From Sphingomonas caeni (lineage in GTDB: Bacteria; Pseudomonadota; Alphaproteobacteria; Sphingomonadales; Sphingomonadaceae), in assembly GCF_026013415.1 (NCBI RefSeq), contig NZ_JAPDOK010000002.1:496001-560000 (forward strand): a stretch of DNA of 64,000 nt, given 5' to 3'. This document shows, piece by piece, positions 42,380-52,070 of this stretch (position 1 is the stretch's first letter; each line of letters opens with the position of its first letter). The position numbers and the translations under genes are program-made. The notes under the pieces are model-generated. The model worked only from the letters and a program-made list of their open reading frames with translations. It did no database searches and was not told the DNA's origin.

Positions 42380-43537
42380 ATGACTGACCTCGTTACGGCG
42401 CCCGCCACGGGTGCGCCGACTCTGCCGAACACCAAGCCGGCACGCCCCTTCTTCTCTTCGGGACCCTGCGCCAAGCCCCCGGGCTGGGATGCGTCGAAGC
42501 TCGTGACCGAGGTTCTTGGGCGCTCGCACCGCTCGAAGCTGGGCAAGGCCCGCCTCCAATATTGCATCGACCTGATGCGCGAGATGCTTGCGCTGCCCGA
42601 CACCCACCGGATCGGTATCGTGCCGGGCTCGGACACCGGCGCCTTCGAGATGGCGATGTGGACGATGCTGGGCGCGCGCGGCGTGACGACGCTCGCCTGG
42701 GAGAGCTTCGGTGAAGGTTGGGTCACCGATGCGGTCAAGCAGCTCAAGCTCGAACCCACAGTGATCCGCGCCGATTATGGCCAGCTGCCCGATCTGGGCG
42801 CGGTCGATTGGTCCGACGATGTGCTGTTCACCTGGAACGGCACCACCTCGGGTGTGCGCGTGCCGAATGGCGACTGGATTCCGGACGACCGCGAGGGGCT
42901 GTGCTTCGCCGATTCGACCAGCGCGGTGTTCGCTTACGACCTGCCCTGGGACAAGATCGATGTCGCGACCTTCAGCTGGCAGAAGGTGCTGGGCGGCGAG
43001 GGCGGGCACGGTGTGCTGATTCTGGGCCCCCGCGCGGTCGAGCGGCTCGAGAATTACACCCCGGCCTGGCCGCTGCCGAAGGTCTTCCGGCTCGTGTCGA
43101 AGGGCGCGCTCGCCGAGGGCGTGTTCAAGGGCGAGACGATCAACACCCCGTCGATGCTCGCTGTCGAGGATGCGATCTTCGCGCTCGAATGGGCGAAGGG
43201 GCTGGGCGGGTTGAAGGGCCTGATCGCGCGGTCGGATGCCAATGCGGCGGCGCTCGACAAGATTGTGGCGGAGCGGGACTGGCTCGGCCATCTCGCCGCG
43301 GACGAAGCGAACCGTTCGAAGACGTCGGTCTGCCTGACCGTCGAAGGTGCGGACGAGGCGTTCATCAAGAAGTTCGCTTCGCTGCTCGAGAAGGAGGGTG
43401 CCGCGTACGACGTCGCCGGATATCGCGATGCCCCGCCGGGCTTGCGCATCTGGTGCGGCGCGACCGTCGATACCGCCGATATCGAGGCGCTCGGGCCCTG
43501 GCTCGACTGGGCCTATGCGGCGGCGAAGGCCTCCTGA
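42380..43537 (+). CDS. serC: Phosphoserine aminotransferase
   Basis: PLP enzyme of serine (and vitamin B6) synthesis, converting 3-phosphohydroxypyruvate to phosphoserine. The 385-aa protein belongs to the methanosarcina/alphaproteobacterial SerC type: ARPFFSSGPCAKPPGW, GRSHRSKLGK, PLP lysine Lys202 in TFSWQKVLGGEGGHG. It is preceded by a candidate serC leader and followed by serA, separated by a palindromic element. Confidence 0.96.
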   Translation: MTDLVTAPATGAPTLPNTKPARPFFSSGPCAKPPGWDASKLVTEVLGRSHRSKLGKARLQYCIDLMREMLALPDTHRIGIVPGSDTGAFEMAMWTMLGARGVTTLAWESFGEGWVTDAVKQLKLEPTVIRADYGQLPDLGAVDWSDDVLFTWNGTTSGVRVPNGDWIPDDREGLCFADSTSAVFAYDLPWDKIDVATFSWQKVLGGEGGHGVLILGPRAVERLENYTPAWPLPKVFRLVSKGALAEGVFKGETINTPSMLAVEDAIFALEWAKGLGGLKGLIARSDANAAALDKIVAERDWLGHLAADEANRSKTSVCLTVEGADEAFIKKFASLLEKEGAAYDVAGYRDAPPGLRIWCGATVDTADIEALGPWLDWAYAAAKAS

Positions 43538-43538
43538 T

Positions 43539-43620
43539 CGTCATCCCGGCGAAAGCCGGGACCCAGAGCCACATACGACATCGCTTGTAATCCTGGGTCC
43601 CGGCTTTCGCCGGGATGACG
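43539..43620. repeat. Palindromic element family A, copy 2
   Basis: Arms at 43539-43568 and 43591-43620, the outer 28 bases perfectly paired and the same as copy 1. It starts two bases after the serC stop and ends 15 bases before the serA start, so it lies on the serC-serA transcript and may fold there, adjusting the ratio of the two products. Confidence 0.95.
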
Positions 43621-43635
43621 GGTGGAGGAAACGAA

Positions 43636-45213
43636 ATGCCGAAAGTACTTATTTCCGACAAAATGGACCCCAAGGCCGCCCAGATCTTCCGCGAGCGCGG
43701 GGTCGAGGTGGACGAGATCACCGGGAAGACGCCCGACGAGCTCGCCGCGATCATCGGCCAATATGATGGCCTTGCGATCCGCAGCTCGACCAAGGCGACC
43801 AAGGCGATCCTCGACGCCGCGACCAACCTCAAGGTGATCGGCCGCGCGGGCATCGGCGTGGACAATGTCGATATCCCCTATGCCTCGTCCAAGGGCGTGG
43901 TCGTCATGAACACCCCGTTCGGCAACTCGATCACCACCGCCGAGCATGCCATCGCGTTGATGTTCGCGCTCGCCCGCCAGCTGCCCGAGGCCGACGCCTC
44001 GACCCAGCAGGGCAAGTGGGAGAAGAACCGCTTCATGGGGGTCGAGCTGACCAGCAAGACGCTCGGCCTGATCGGCGCGGGCAATATCGGGTCGATCGTC
44101 GCTGACCGGGCGTTGGGGCTCAGGATGAAGGTGATCGCCTATGATCCCTTCCTCACCCCCGAGCGCGCGGTGGAGATGGGGGTCGAGAAGGTCGAGCTCG
44201 ACGGGCTGCTCGCCCGCGCCGATTTCATCACGCTCCACACCCCGCTGACCGACCAGACGCGCAACATCCTGAGCCGCGAGAACCTCGCCAAGACCAAGAA
44301 GGGCGTGCGGATCATCAACTGCGCGCGCGGCGGGCTGATCGACGAGGCGGCGCTCAAGGAGGCGCTCGATTCGGGGCATGTCGCGGGCGCGGCGCTCGAC
44401 GTGTTCGTGACCGAGCCGGCGACCGAATCGCCCCTGTTCGGCACCGCCAACTTCATCTCGACCCCGCATCTCGGCGCGTCGACCAGCGAGGCGCAGGTCA
44501 ATGTCGCGATCCAGGTGGCCGAGCAGATGGCCGATTTCCTCATCTCGGGCGGGGTGACCAATGCGCTCAACATGCCGAGCCTGAGCGCCGAGGAAGCGCC
44601 GCGGCTCAGGCCGTACATGGCGCTGGCCGAGAAGCTCGGCTCGCTGGTCGGGCAGCTGGCGCACGGCGCGCTCGACGGCATTTCGATCGAGACCGAGGGC
44701 GCGGCGGCCGAGCTCAACCAGAAGCCGATCACCGGCGCGGTGCTCGCGGGGCTGATGCGGGTCCATTCGGACACGGTCAACATGGTCAACGCGCCGTTCC
44801 TCGCCAAGGAGCGGGGGCTCGACGTGCGCGAGGTGCGGCACGAGCGCGAGGGCGTGTACCACACGCTGGTCCGCGTGACGGTGAGCACCCAGGCGGGCGA
44901 CCGATCGGTGGCGGGGACGCTGTTCGGCGACGCCGCGCCGCGGCTGGTCGAGCTGTTCGGGATCAAGGTCGAGGCCGATCTGGCCGGGCACATGCTCTAT
45001 ATCGTCAACGAGGACGCGCCGGGGTTCATCGGGCGGCTGGGGACGACTTTGGGTACGGCGGGGGTCAATATCGGCACCTTCCATCTCGGCCGCCGCGAGG
45101 CCGGGGGCGAGGCGGTGCTGCTGCTCTCGCTCGACGAGCCCGTGACCGCCGAGCTGCTGGCGAACGTCAAGGCGCTTCCGGGCGTCAAGACGGCGATGGC
45201 GCTCAAGTTCTAG
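43636..45213 (+). CDS. serA: D-3-phosphoglycerate dehydrogenase
   Basis: First step of serine synthesis. The 525-aa long form has the catalytic domain (PKVLISDKMDPKAAQIF), the NAD-binding motif GLIGAGNIGSIVADRAL, catalytic Arg/Glu/His in NCARGGLIDEAALKEA and HLGASTSEAQ, an intervening domain, and a C-terminal ACT domain (HMLYIVNEDAPGFIGRLGTT). The ATG at 43636 follows GGAGGAAACG. Same operon as serC. Confidence 0.97.
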   Translation: MPKVLISDKMDPKAAQIFRERGVEVDEITGKTPDELAAIIGQYDGLAIRSSTKATKAILDAATNLKVIGRAGIGVDNVDIPYASSKGVVVMNTPFGNSITTAEHAIALMFALARQLPEADASTQQGKWEKNRFMGVELTSKTLGLIGAGNIGSIVADRALGLRMKVIAYDPFLTPERAVEMGVEKVELDGLLARADFITLHTPLTDQTRNILSRENLAKTKKGVRIINCARGGLIDEAALKEALDSGHVAGAALDVFVTEPATESPLFGTANFISTPHLGASTSEAQVNVAIQVAEQMADFLISGGVTNALNMPSLSAEEAPRLRPYMALAEKLGSLVGQLAHGALDGISIETEGAAAELNQKPITGAVLAGLMRVHSDTVNMVNAPFLAKERGLDVREVRHEREGVYHTLVRVTVSTQAGDRSVAGTLFGDAAPRLVELFGIKVEADLAGHMLYIVNEDAPGFIGRLGTTLGTAGVNIGTFHLGRREAGGEAVLLLSLDEPVTAELLANVKALPGVKTAMALKF

Positions 45214-45355
45214 GCTGTATCGCCATTCCGCCCATGCCGGCCTGCAAATGGCGGTTTCATCCGCTTCCGGTGCTCACGTGCCTTAAGCACGCTGCGCTCC
45301 GGGTCGAATAAAACCACCATTTTCGGCTCGGCCTGAACAGAATGGCGACACAGCC
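45213..45355. repeat. Palindromic element family G, imperfect long inverted repeat
   Basis: Outer arms GGCTGTATCGCCATTC (45213-45228) and its complement at 45340-45355 (one mismatch in 16); the inner parts (AAATGGCGGTTT / AAACCACCATTT) pair again. The first base is shared with the serA stop codon. It fills the serA-hisZ gap. Confidence 0.8.
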
Positions 45356-45379
45356 TTCCTTCCAAACTAAGAGGCGCGC

Positions 45380-46471
45380 ATGACCGGGCTCCTCCCCGAA
45401 GGGTTTCACGACCGTCTTCCTCCGCTCGCCGATGCGGCGGGGCGGCTGGAGGCGTGCGTGCTCGGAGTGGCGCATGGCTATGGCTATGAGCGCGCCGATC
45501 CGCCGATGGCCGAGTTCGCCGATGCGCTCAGCTCGCGACTGAAGGCCGGGGGCATGCGCGACGCGGTGCGCTTCGTCGATCCGGTGTCGCAGCGCACGCT
45601 GGCGATCCGGCCCGACATGACCGCGCAGATCGGGCGGATTGCCGCCACGCGGATGGCGCATCATCCACGCCCGGTTCGGCTCAGCTATGCCGGACCGGTG
45701 ATGAAGCTGCGGGCGAGCGAGCTTCGGCCTGAGCGCGCGATGCGGCAGATCGGGTGCGAGCTGATCGGGCTCGATTCGGTCGCGGCGGCGGGCGAGATCG
45801 TGCGCGTCGCGGTCGAGGCGCTGCGCGCGGCGGGGGTCGAAGGCCTGGCGGTCGATTTCACCCTCCCCGATCTGGTCGATACGCTGGCGGGGAACAGCGT
45901 GGCGGCGGACAAGCTGGACGCCCTTCGCGAACGCCTCGACGCCAAGGATGCGGGCGGGGTCGCGGCGATCGATCCGGCTTATCTGCCGCTGATCGAGGCG
46001 GCCGGGCCGTTCGATGCGGCGATGCACCGGCTGAGCGGGATCGACGCGCTCAAGTCGCGGCTCGCCGGGCTGGCGCAGGTGGCGGCGAGCATCGGGCCCG
46101 GTGTCGCGCTGACGCTCGATCCGACCGAGCGGCACGGGTTCGAATATCAGAGCTGGCTGGGCTTCTCGATCTTCGCTGCGGGCGTTCGCGGCGAGATCGG
46201 GCGCGGGGGCACTTACAGCATCATCCATGAGGATGGGCACGAGGAGGCGGCGGTGGGCTTTTCGCTCTATGCCGATCCGATCCTCGACGCCGGGCTGGGC
46301 GGCGGCGAGCGGCGGCGGCTGTTCCTGCCGCTTGGCACCGATCCCGCGCATGGCGCGGCGCTCAGGGCCGATGGCTGGGTGACGGTCGCGGCGCTGGAGG
46401 AAGGCGATACGCCCGCGGCGCAGCTGTGCAGCCATGTGCTGGGTACGGGCGGGCCCGAAAAGGTCGCGTAA
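45380..46471 (+). CDS. hisZ: ATP phosphoribosyltransferase regulatory subunit HisZ
   Basis: A 363-aa HisRS-like protein that activates short-form HisG in histidine synthesis. It keeps the class II aaRS fold without tRNA function: LLPEGFHDRLPPLADAAGRL, TLAIRPDMTAQIGRIAA, RPVRLSYAGPVMK, and QIGCELIGLDSVAAAGEIV. hisG is not in this window. Same strand as serC-serA but after a 166-base gap mostly filled by a repeat. Confidence 0.9.
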   Translation: MTGLLPEGFHDRLPPLADAAGRLEACVLGVAHGYGYERADPPMAEFADALSSRLKAGGMRDAVRFVDPVSQRTLAIRPDMTAQIGRIAATRMAHHPRPVRLSYAGPVMKLRASELRPERAMRQIGCELIGLDSVAAAGEIVRVAVEALRAAGVEGLAVDFTLPDLVDTLAGNSVAADKLDALRERLDAKDAGGVAAIDPAYLPLIEAAGPFDAAMHRLSGIDALKSRLAGLAQVAASIGPGVALTLDPTERHGFEYQSWLGFSIFAAGVRGEIGRGGTYSIIHEDGHEEAAVGFSLYADPILDAGLGGGERRRLFLPLGTDPAHGAALRADGWVTVAALEEGDTPAAQLCSHVLGTGGPEKVA

Positions 46472-46623
46472 CACCGCTTCATTGGTGACCTTATCCCGAG
46501 GGGAAACGGCGCTTTTGTTGGACTTGAGGGGCGCCAGGGCTGCGACGGTTCAAAGAGCGGCCGCCGGGTGACGGCGCGCCCGGTTGAGCAGGCGAAATCC
46601 TACATTGCAAGCAGGGAACTCTC

Positions 46624-46713
46624 CCCCGTTCGCCCTGAGCTTGTCGAAGGGCTGTACCTCTTACGACCGTCGCAAAGAAGAATAGTGCTTCGACAAGCTC
46701 AGCACGAACGGGG
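46624..46713. repeat. Palindromic element family C
   Basis: Arms 46624-46649 and 46688-46713 match at 24 of 26 positions (core CTGAGCTTGTCGAAG), with a 38-base loop. It lies in the 247-base convergent gap between hisZ and the next gene. The rest of the gap (46472-46623) shows nothing I can name. Confidence 0.88.
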
Positions 46714-46718
46714 TTGGT

Positions 46719-48146
46719 TTAGCGCGTGAGCAACTGGGCAGGCTTCCCCGCATCGAACGCCGCCAGCGCCTTCGCTACCGCATCGCGGAAACGCGGGTCG
46801 GCGGCGATGCGCTCGGGGAAGACCTGGCGGATCGCCAGCATTGCATCCACGCTGGATGAGGCGGCGACCAAGGTATCGGCCAGCGGATCGGTGATCGTCT
46901 CGCCCGCTTGGGCCTTGCGGCGGATGAAGGCGATCCAGGCGGCCACGGGCACGGCGAGGCGATCGATCGGGCGGCCCGCGTCGAGGGCCTCGCGGACGGT
47001 GTCGAGCAGGCGATAGGGAAGCTTTTGCGAACCGTCCCAGGCGATCTGGCTGAGCAGATGCCGGATCGCGGGGTTGCGGAAACGGTCGAGCACCGCGTTC
47101 GCATAAGCCTCGGTATCGAGGCCATCGACCGGGGGGAGTGAGGCGCGGATGTCGTGATGGACGAGGCTTGTGACGAAGCCCGCGAGCGCCGGATCGGACA
47201 TCGCCTCGAACACCGTCTCATGCCCGAGCGCGAGGCCGGTATACGCCAGCGTCGAATGCGCGCCGTTGAGGATGCGCAGCTTGGCCTGTTCGTAGCCGCG
47301 CACGTCGCTGGTGAGCGTGACGCCCGCCGTGGCGAGATCGGGGCCGTCCGTCAGGTCGAAGCGCTGGAGCACCCATTGGGTGAAGGCCTCGCGCTGGACG
47401 GCGGCGCGATCCTCGACGCCGAGTTCCGCCGCGACCTTGGCGAGGAAGGCCGGATCGCTTGCGGGGGTGATCGAATCGACCATCGAATCGGGGAAGGCGA
47501 CCTCGCCCTCGATCCAGTCGGCAAGACCGGGGTCGTAGGTGCGGGCGAGTGCAGCGCATGCGGCGCGGAGCTTGGCGCCATTGCCGGTCATATTGTCGCA
47601 GCACAGCATCGCGAAGGGCGGCGTGCCCGCGGCGTGGCGGTCGGCAAGGCCGGCGACGATCCAGCCGATCACGCTGGCCGGCTCGGCGGGGCGGGCGAGG
47701 TCGTGGACGATGTCGGGATGGCCGATGTCGAGACTGCCGTCGGGGCCGAGGCAATAGCCTTTCTCGGTAACGGTACTGGTCGCGAGGCGGACCTTGGGGT
47801 CGGCGAGCAGCGCACGGAGGCGCTTGCCTTCGCCGGGGCCTACGCCCTCGCTATGCGCCGCGATGATGCGGGTCGAGGGTTCGCGGTCGATCACCGCGAG
47901 CGTGTAGAGCCCGTCCTGGGCTTTCAGGGCATCGACGGTGCCGGGGGTGCGCAGCGACACCGCGGCGATTCCCCAGCGCGAGTCTGTGTCGAGCACGCGG
48001 TCGATGACGTCCGCCTGATGCGCGCGGTGGAAGGCGCCGGGGCCGAAATGGACGATCCCGGTGGTGACCGATGCGATGTCATGGCCGGGGCGCCGGGCGG
48101 TGCCGGGGAGGGTGGCGAGGGCGGCGCGGGAGAGCTGGGTCATCAT
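46719..48146 (-). CDS. Mannitol dehydrogenase-family oxidoreductase (fructuronate reductase-like)
   Basis: A 475-aa NAD-dependent polyol/sugar-acid dehydrogenase. The N-terminal Rossmann part has GIVHFGPGAFHRAHQADVID; the catalytic Lys-x5-Asn-x2-His pattern is KLRILNGAHS, and DNMTGNGAKLR and FPDSMVDSITPAS are family motifs. Members act on mannitol, fructuronate, altronate or tagaturonate; neighbours give no hint of substrate, so no symbol is given. Isolated between two repeat-filled gaps. Confidence 0.9.
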   Translation of the reverse strand: MMTQLSRAALATLPGTARRPGHDIASVTTGIVHFGPGAFHRAHQADVIDRVLDTDSRWGIAAVSLRTPGTVDALKAQDGLYTLAVIDREPSTRIIAAHSEGVGPGEGKRLRALLADPKVRLATSTVTEKGYCLGPDGSLDIGHPDIVHDLARPAEPASVIGWIVAGLADRHAAGTPPFAMLCCDNMTGNGAKLRAACAALARTYDPGLADWIEGEVAFPDSMVDSITPASDPAFLAKVAAELGVEDRAAVQREAFTQWVLQRFDLTDGPDLATAGVTLTSDVRGYEQAKLRILNGAHSTLAYTGLALGHETVFEAMSDPALAGFVTSLVHHDIRASLPPVDGLDTEAYANAVLDRFRNPAIRHLLSQIAWDGSQKLPYRLLDTVREALDAGRPIDRLAVPVAAWIAFIRRKAQAGETITDPLADTLVAASSSVDAMLAIRQVFPERIAADPRFRDAVAKALAAFDAGKPAQLLTR

Positions 48147-48185
48147 GGGTGCCCAAGCAGGGGCGGGTGAGGAAAGTCAATCGGT

Positions 48186-48401
48186 CCGTTTTCTTCCCTC
48201 TCCCCTTGATAGGGGAGAGGATAGCGAAGCTTACGAGCTTGCTCGTTGGCGCAGCTTGGAGAGGGGTAGGGCGGAGCGCAGCTCCGCGCGGCGGCAAGTG
48301 CCGCCGCACCCCCTCACCCAGCTCCGACTAGGGCCCGCTGAAGAAGCGGACCCAAGTCTGCGCAACCCTCTCCCCCTTGCAGGGGGCGAGGGAAGAAAAG
48401 G
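48186..48401. repeat. Multi-hairpin repetitive element family F
   Basis: A chain of small hairpins: CTCCCC-ttgata-GGGGAG, GCGGAG/CTCCGC, GCGGCGGCA/TGCCGCCGC, GGGCCCGCT/AGCGGACCC and a C-run/G-run pair, with outer ends CCCTCTCCCC and GGGGGCGAGGG. It fills the 271-base gap between two minus-strand genes. Confidence 0.7.
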
Positions 48402-48417
48402 GTGAGGGTGATCTAGG

Positions 48418-49428
48418 TCAGTGCCGTGAAGGCGCCGGTCCCGCCCCACGCTGCGGAGCGGCCGAGCTGCCCTGCGGTCCTTCCTGCATGTGCCGCGCGC
48501 CGCGGGGCATCAGGAAGCGGACCTGGCGGTTGGGGAAATCGATATCGACGCGGCGGAAGCTGCGCAGCGCGTCCATGCCGAGCAGCAGTGCCGGGCGGCG
48601 GCTGAGACCGAAGCGCTTGAACGGCACGACCTCGGCAAAGGCGACCGGCAGCGTATCGAAGACGACGTCGCCGATGCGGACCTTGGGCACCAGGGTATAG
48701 TCCGCGGTGGTCCTGCCGCCGGTGACGCTGGTCAGCTCGACCGTCTGCATCGGGCCCTTGGTCCGCTGGCCGACGAGGCGGCGCAGCGCTGTATTGCCCA
48801 TGCTCACCGCCGAGCCGGTGTCGAGCACGACCTGGATCCGGGTGCCGCCGAAAAAGGCATCGGTGACGATCAGCTGGCCGAACTTGCTCTTGGCGGTGAC
48901 GACGATCTCGTCGCTCGATTCGGGCGTGGCCTTGCGGCGCGGCTCGGAGGGGCGGACGGTCATCACGCCGGTCTCGAAATCGATCGAAACCTGGTGCTTG
49001 CTGAGCGTATCGATCCCGAGCAGCCCGGCGGCGCCGAGATTGCGCGCGTCGAGCGAGGGCGCGATGATCGTGTGGCGGATGCCGATCGACTCGATCGAGA
49101 GCTCGGGCACGATCACCGTATCGACCATCGAATTCTCGGTCATCGAGGTCATGCTGATCGGCGCGCCGGGGGCGAGCTGGAGCTGGCCGGCCAGCTGGCT
49201 CGACACGACGGTGCGCTCGGCGCCGGTATCGATGATGAAATTATAGGGGCCCTTGTTGCCCACCGCGACCTGGACGGTCAGCCGCGAATCGGCGTCCCTC
49301 AGATTGAGCATCGTGCCGTCGACCGCGGCATTGACCGCGTCGGGATCCTGATGGGGTGAGGAGGGTCCGTTTGCGACCGCACCAAGCGGCAGCAGGAGGA
49401 ACATGAGCGGGCGTGCGAGACCGAACAT
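48418..49428 (-). CDS. Retroviral-type aspartic protease family protein, secreted
   Basis: A 336-aa protein with a hydrophobic signal (MFGLARPLMFLLLPLGAVAN). It contains two pepsin-like halves, each with the active-site motif: NFIIDTGAERTVVS (first) and IQVVLDTGSAVSMGN (second), each followed by a hydrophobic-Gly motif (AAGLLGID; PALLLGMD). Two full motifs in one chain would allow a monomeric pepsin-like enzyme. The start at 49428 is the first after the upstream repeat. Confidence 0.85.
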   Translation of the reverse strand: MFGLARPLMFLLLPLGAVANGPSSPHQDPDAVNAAVDGTMLNLRDADSRLTVQVAVGNKGPYNFIIDTGAERTVVSSQLAGQLQLAPGAPISMTSMTENSMVDTVIVPELSIESIGIRHTIIAPSLDARNLGAAGLLGIDTLSKHQVSIDFETGVMTVRPSEPRRKATPESSDEIVVTAKSKFGQLIVTDAFFGGTRIQVVLDTGSAVSMGNTALRRLVGQRTKGPMQTVELTSVTGGRTTADYTLVPKVRIGDVVFDTLPVAFAEVVPFKRFGLSRRPALLLGMDALRSFRRVDIDFPNRQVRFLMPRGARHMQEGPQGSSAAPQRGAGPAPSRH

Positions 49429-49504
49429 AAGTGTAACAATATACCCTTCCGTGCTGCGCAGCAATGGACGGGAAATATTTGGTTGGGGCGGGATGCGTCG
49501 GTGT

Positions 49505-49630
49505 AATCCTCCCCCGCCAGGGGGAGGTGGCGCCGAAGGCGTCGGAGGGGGAGGACACGAAACAGACGTGACCGCCGCCCTCCCCCTCCGTCGCGCTGCG
49601 CGCGCCACCTCCCCCTGGCGGGGGAGGATT
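49505..49630. repeat. Palindromic element family E
   Basis: Long inverted repeat: the outer 29 bases (core CCTCCCCCGCCAGGGGGAGG, itself a hairpin) pair perfectly between about 49505-49533 and 49602-49630, and the inner 14 bases pair again. It ends four bases before the stop codon of the helicase gene. Confidence 0.9.
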
Positions 49631-49634
49631 GGGG

Positions 49635-52061
49635 CTAATCCAGCCGCATCGCCTCCGCGGCGATCGCCTCGGCTTCCATCAGCAGCGTGTCCTCGGCCAT
49701 GCCCTGGGGCAGGCTCTCGCGGCCGATCATGATGAGGACGGGGACGGCGAGCGGGGTGACGCGGGGGAGGTCGATGTGCAGCATCGCGTCCGCGGCGGTG
49801 TCGAGCAGGTGCGCGAGGCGGCCGACATCGGTCATGCGCGCGCGGGCATCGGCCCAGGCGGCGCGCAGCAGCAGATGGTCGGGCTCGTATTTGCGCAGCA
49901 CGTCGTAGATCAGGTCGGTCGAAAACGTCACCTGGCGCCCGGTCTTCTTCTTGCCCGGATGCTGGCGCTCGACCAGCCCGCCGATGATCGCGACCTCGCG
50001 AAAGGCGCGCTTGAGCAAGGCCGAGCCCTGGACCCAATCGACGAACTCATGCTCGAGGATGTCGGGCGAAAAGAGCGCGGCGGGATCGGCGATGCGTTCG
50101 AGGCCGTAGACGGCGAGGGCATAATCGTTGGCGACGAAGCCGAGCGGCTTGAGGCCCAGCGCCTCCATGCGGCGCGTGATCAGCATGCCGAGCGACTGGT
50201 GCGCGTTCCAGCCCTCGAAGCTGTAGGCGACCATATGGTGGCGCCCCTCGTGCGGGAAGGTCTCGACGAGGAGCTGGTCGGGCCTGGGGAGGGCGGAGCG
50301 CTGTTGCTGCACCTCGAGCCATTCGCGGACATCGTCGGGGAAGCGCGGCCATTCGCGGCGATCATGGAGGAAGGCGCGGACACGGGTCGCGAGGTTGGCG
50401 GTAATGGCGAGGCGGGCGCCCATATAGGACGGGATGCGCGCCTGCTTGGCGGTGGCGCGGACGATCAGATCGGTCGTGTCGATCCGCTCCACTTCGAGCG
50501 CGGTGCCGGCGAAGAAGAAGGTGTCGCCCGGCGAGAGCGAGGCGGCGAAAGCTTCCTCGACCTTGCCGAGGCGGCGTCCGTTCTTGAAGCGCACCTCGAG
50601 CATCGGGGCTTCGACGATGATACCGGCGTTGAGGCGATGCTGCGCAACAAAGCTGGGATGGCTGACGCGCCACAGGCCGTCCTTGCCCTTGGTCAGGCGT
50701 TTGAACTTGTCGTACGCGCGCAGGGCATAGCCGCCGTCGGCGATGAAATCGAGGACGCGCCCGAACGCCTCATCGGTGAGCGCCGAATAGGGGAGGGCCG
50801 AGCGGATCTCGTGCAGCATTTCCTTGGGCTCGAAGGGCGCGGCGCAGGCGCAGGCCATGATGTGCTGGGCGAGCACGTCGAGCGCGCCGGGGCGGAAGAT
50901 GTCGGTATCGAGCTGTCCTTCCTCGACCGCGTCGAGCGCAGCGCGGGCCTCGAGATATTCGAAGCGGTTGCCGGGGACGAGGATCGCCTCGCTCGCCTCG
51001 TCGAGCCGATGGTTGGCGCGGCCGATGCGCTGGAGCAGGCGTGAGCTGCCCTTGGGCGCGCCCATCTGGATCACGCAATCGACATCGCCCCAATCGACTC
51101 CGAGATCGAGGCTGGCGGTGGCGACGAGCGCGCGCAGCTTGCCGTCGGCCATCGCGGCCTCGGCCTTGCGGCGGGCCTCGAGGCTGAGACTGCCGTGATG
51201 GACGCCGATGGGGAGCTTGAGCTCGTTGACCTTCCAGAGTTGCTGGAAGACCAGTTCGGCAAGGCCTCTGGTGTTGCAGAAGACGATGGTGGTGCGGTGG
51301 GTCTCGATCTCCGCCATCACCTGTTTGATCGCATAGATGCCCGAGTGTCCTGACCAGGGGACGCGATCCTCGGGGAGCAGGATCGCGATATTGGGATCGG
51401 CGCCCTTCTCGCCCTCGACCAGCGTCACCGCGCCGATATCGCCGTGCGGGGCGAGCCAGGCGCGGTAGCCGTCCGGGTCGGCGACGGTGGCCGAGAGTGC
51501 GACGCGGCGGAAGCCGGGGGCGAGCGCCTGGAGCCGGGCGAGGGCGAGCGAAAGCAGGTCGCCGCGCTTGCCCGTGGCGAAGGCGTGAACCTCGTCGATC
51601 ACCACGGTCTTGAGGTCGGCGAAGAGGGTCAGGCTGTCCTCATAGGAGAGGAGCAGGCTGAGCGACTCGGGGGTGGTGAGCAGGATTTCGGGCGGGCGGG
51701 CGCGCTGACGGGCCTTGCGGTCGCTGGGCGTGTCGCCGGTGCGGGTCTCGACGCGGATGGGCAGGCCCATCTCCGCGATCGGGGTGAGCAGGTTGCGCTG
51801 GACATCGACCGCGAGCGCCTTGAGCGGGGAGATGTAGAGCGTGTGGAGCCGGTCGGTGGGGTGCTCGATCAGCTCGGCGAGGGTGGGCAGGAAGCCTGCG
51901 AGCGTCTTGCCCGCCCCGGTGGGAGCGACGAGCAGCGCATGGTTCCCCGCGCGCGCGGCGGCGAGCATCTCGATCTGGTGGCGGCGCGGCGACCAGCCGC
52001 GGGCGGCGAACCAGTCGGTCAAAGGCTGGGGGAGCTGGGAACCGCCGGGCATCCGGACCAT
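49635..52061 (-). CDS. Ligase-associated DNA damage response DEXH-box helicase (Lhr-like)
   Basis: An 808-aa Lhr-Core helicase. Walker A is APTGAGKT (residues 46-53), then TPESLSLLLS, VVIDEVHAFA, SATVADP, VATASLDLGVDWGDVD and QRIGRANHR; the C-terminal half has the Lhr-specific domain. It belongs to the module of helicase, MBL exonuclease, ATP-dependent ligase and phosphoesterase predicted to act in DNA repair. The start at 52061 (MVRMPGGSQLPQPL) or 52052 is supported by the divergent exonuclease starting at 52071, leaving only nine bases between start codons. The 1121-residue frame extends into that gene and is rejected. Confidence 0.94.
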   Translation of the reverse strand: MVRMPGGSQLPQPLTDWFAARGWSPRRHQIEMLAAARAGNHALLVAPTGAGKTLAGFLPTLAELIEHPTDRLHTLYISPLKALAVDVQRNLLTPIAEMGLPIRVETRTGDTPSDRKARQRARPPEILLTTPESLSLLLSYEDSLTLFADLKTVVIDEVHAFATGKRGDLLSLALARLQALAPGFRRVALSATVADPDGYRAWLAPHGDIGAVTLVEGEKGADPNIAILLPEDRVPWSGHSGIYAIKQVMAEIETHRTTIVFCNTRGLAELVFQQLWKVNELKLPIGVHHGSLSLEARRKAEAAMADGKLRALVATASLDLGVDWGDVDCVIQMGAPKGSSRLLQRIGRANHRLDEASEAILVPGNRFEYLEARAALDAVEEGQLDTDIFRPGALDVLAQHIMACACAAPFEPKEMLHEIRSALPYSALTDEAFGRVLDFIADGGYALRAYDKFKRLTKGKDGLWRVSHPSFVAQHRLNAGIIVEAPMLEVRFKNGRRLGKVEEAFAASLSPGDTFFFAGTALEVERIDTTDLIVRATAKQARIPSYMGARLAITANLATRVRAFLHDRREWPRFPDDVREWLEVQQQRSALPRPDQLLVETFPHEGRHHMVAYSFEGWNAHQSLGMLITRRMEALGLKPLGFVANDYALAVYGLERIADPAALFSPDILEHEFVDWVQGSALLKRAFREVAIIGGLVERQHPGKKKTGRQVTFSTDLIYDVLRKYEPDHLLLRAAWADARARMTDVGRLAHLLDTAADAMLHIDLPRVTPLAVPVLIMIGRESLPQGMAEDTLLMEAEAIAAEAMRLD

Positions 52062-52070
52062 ATAGGCAGG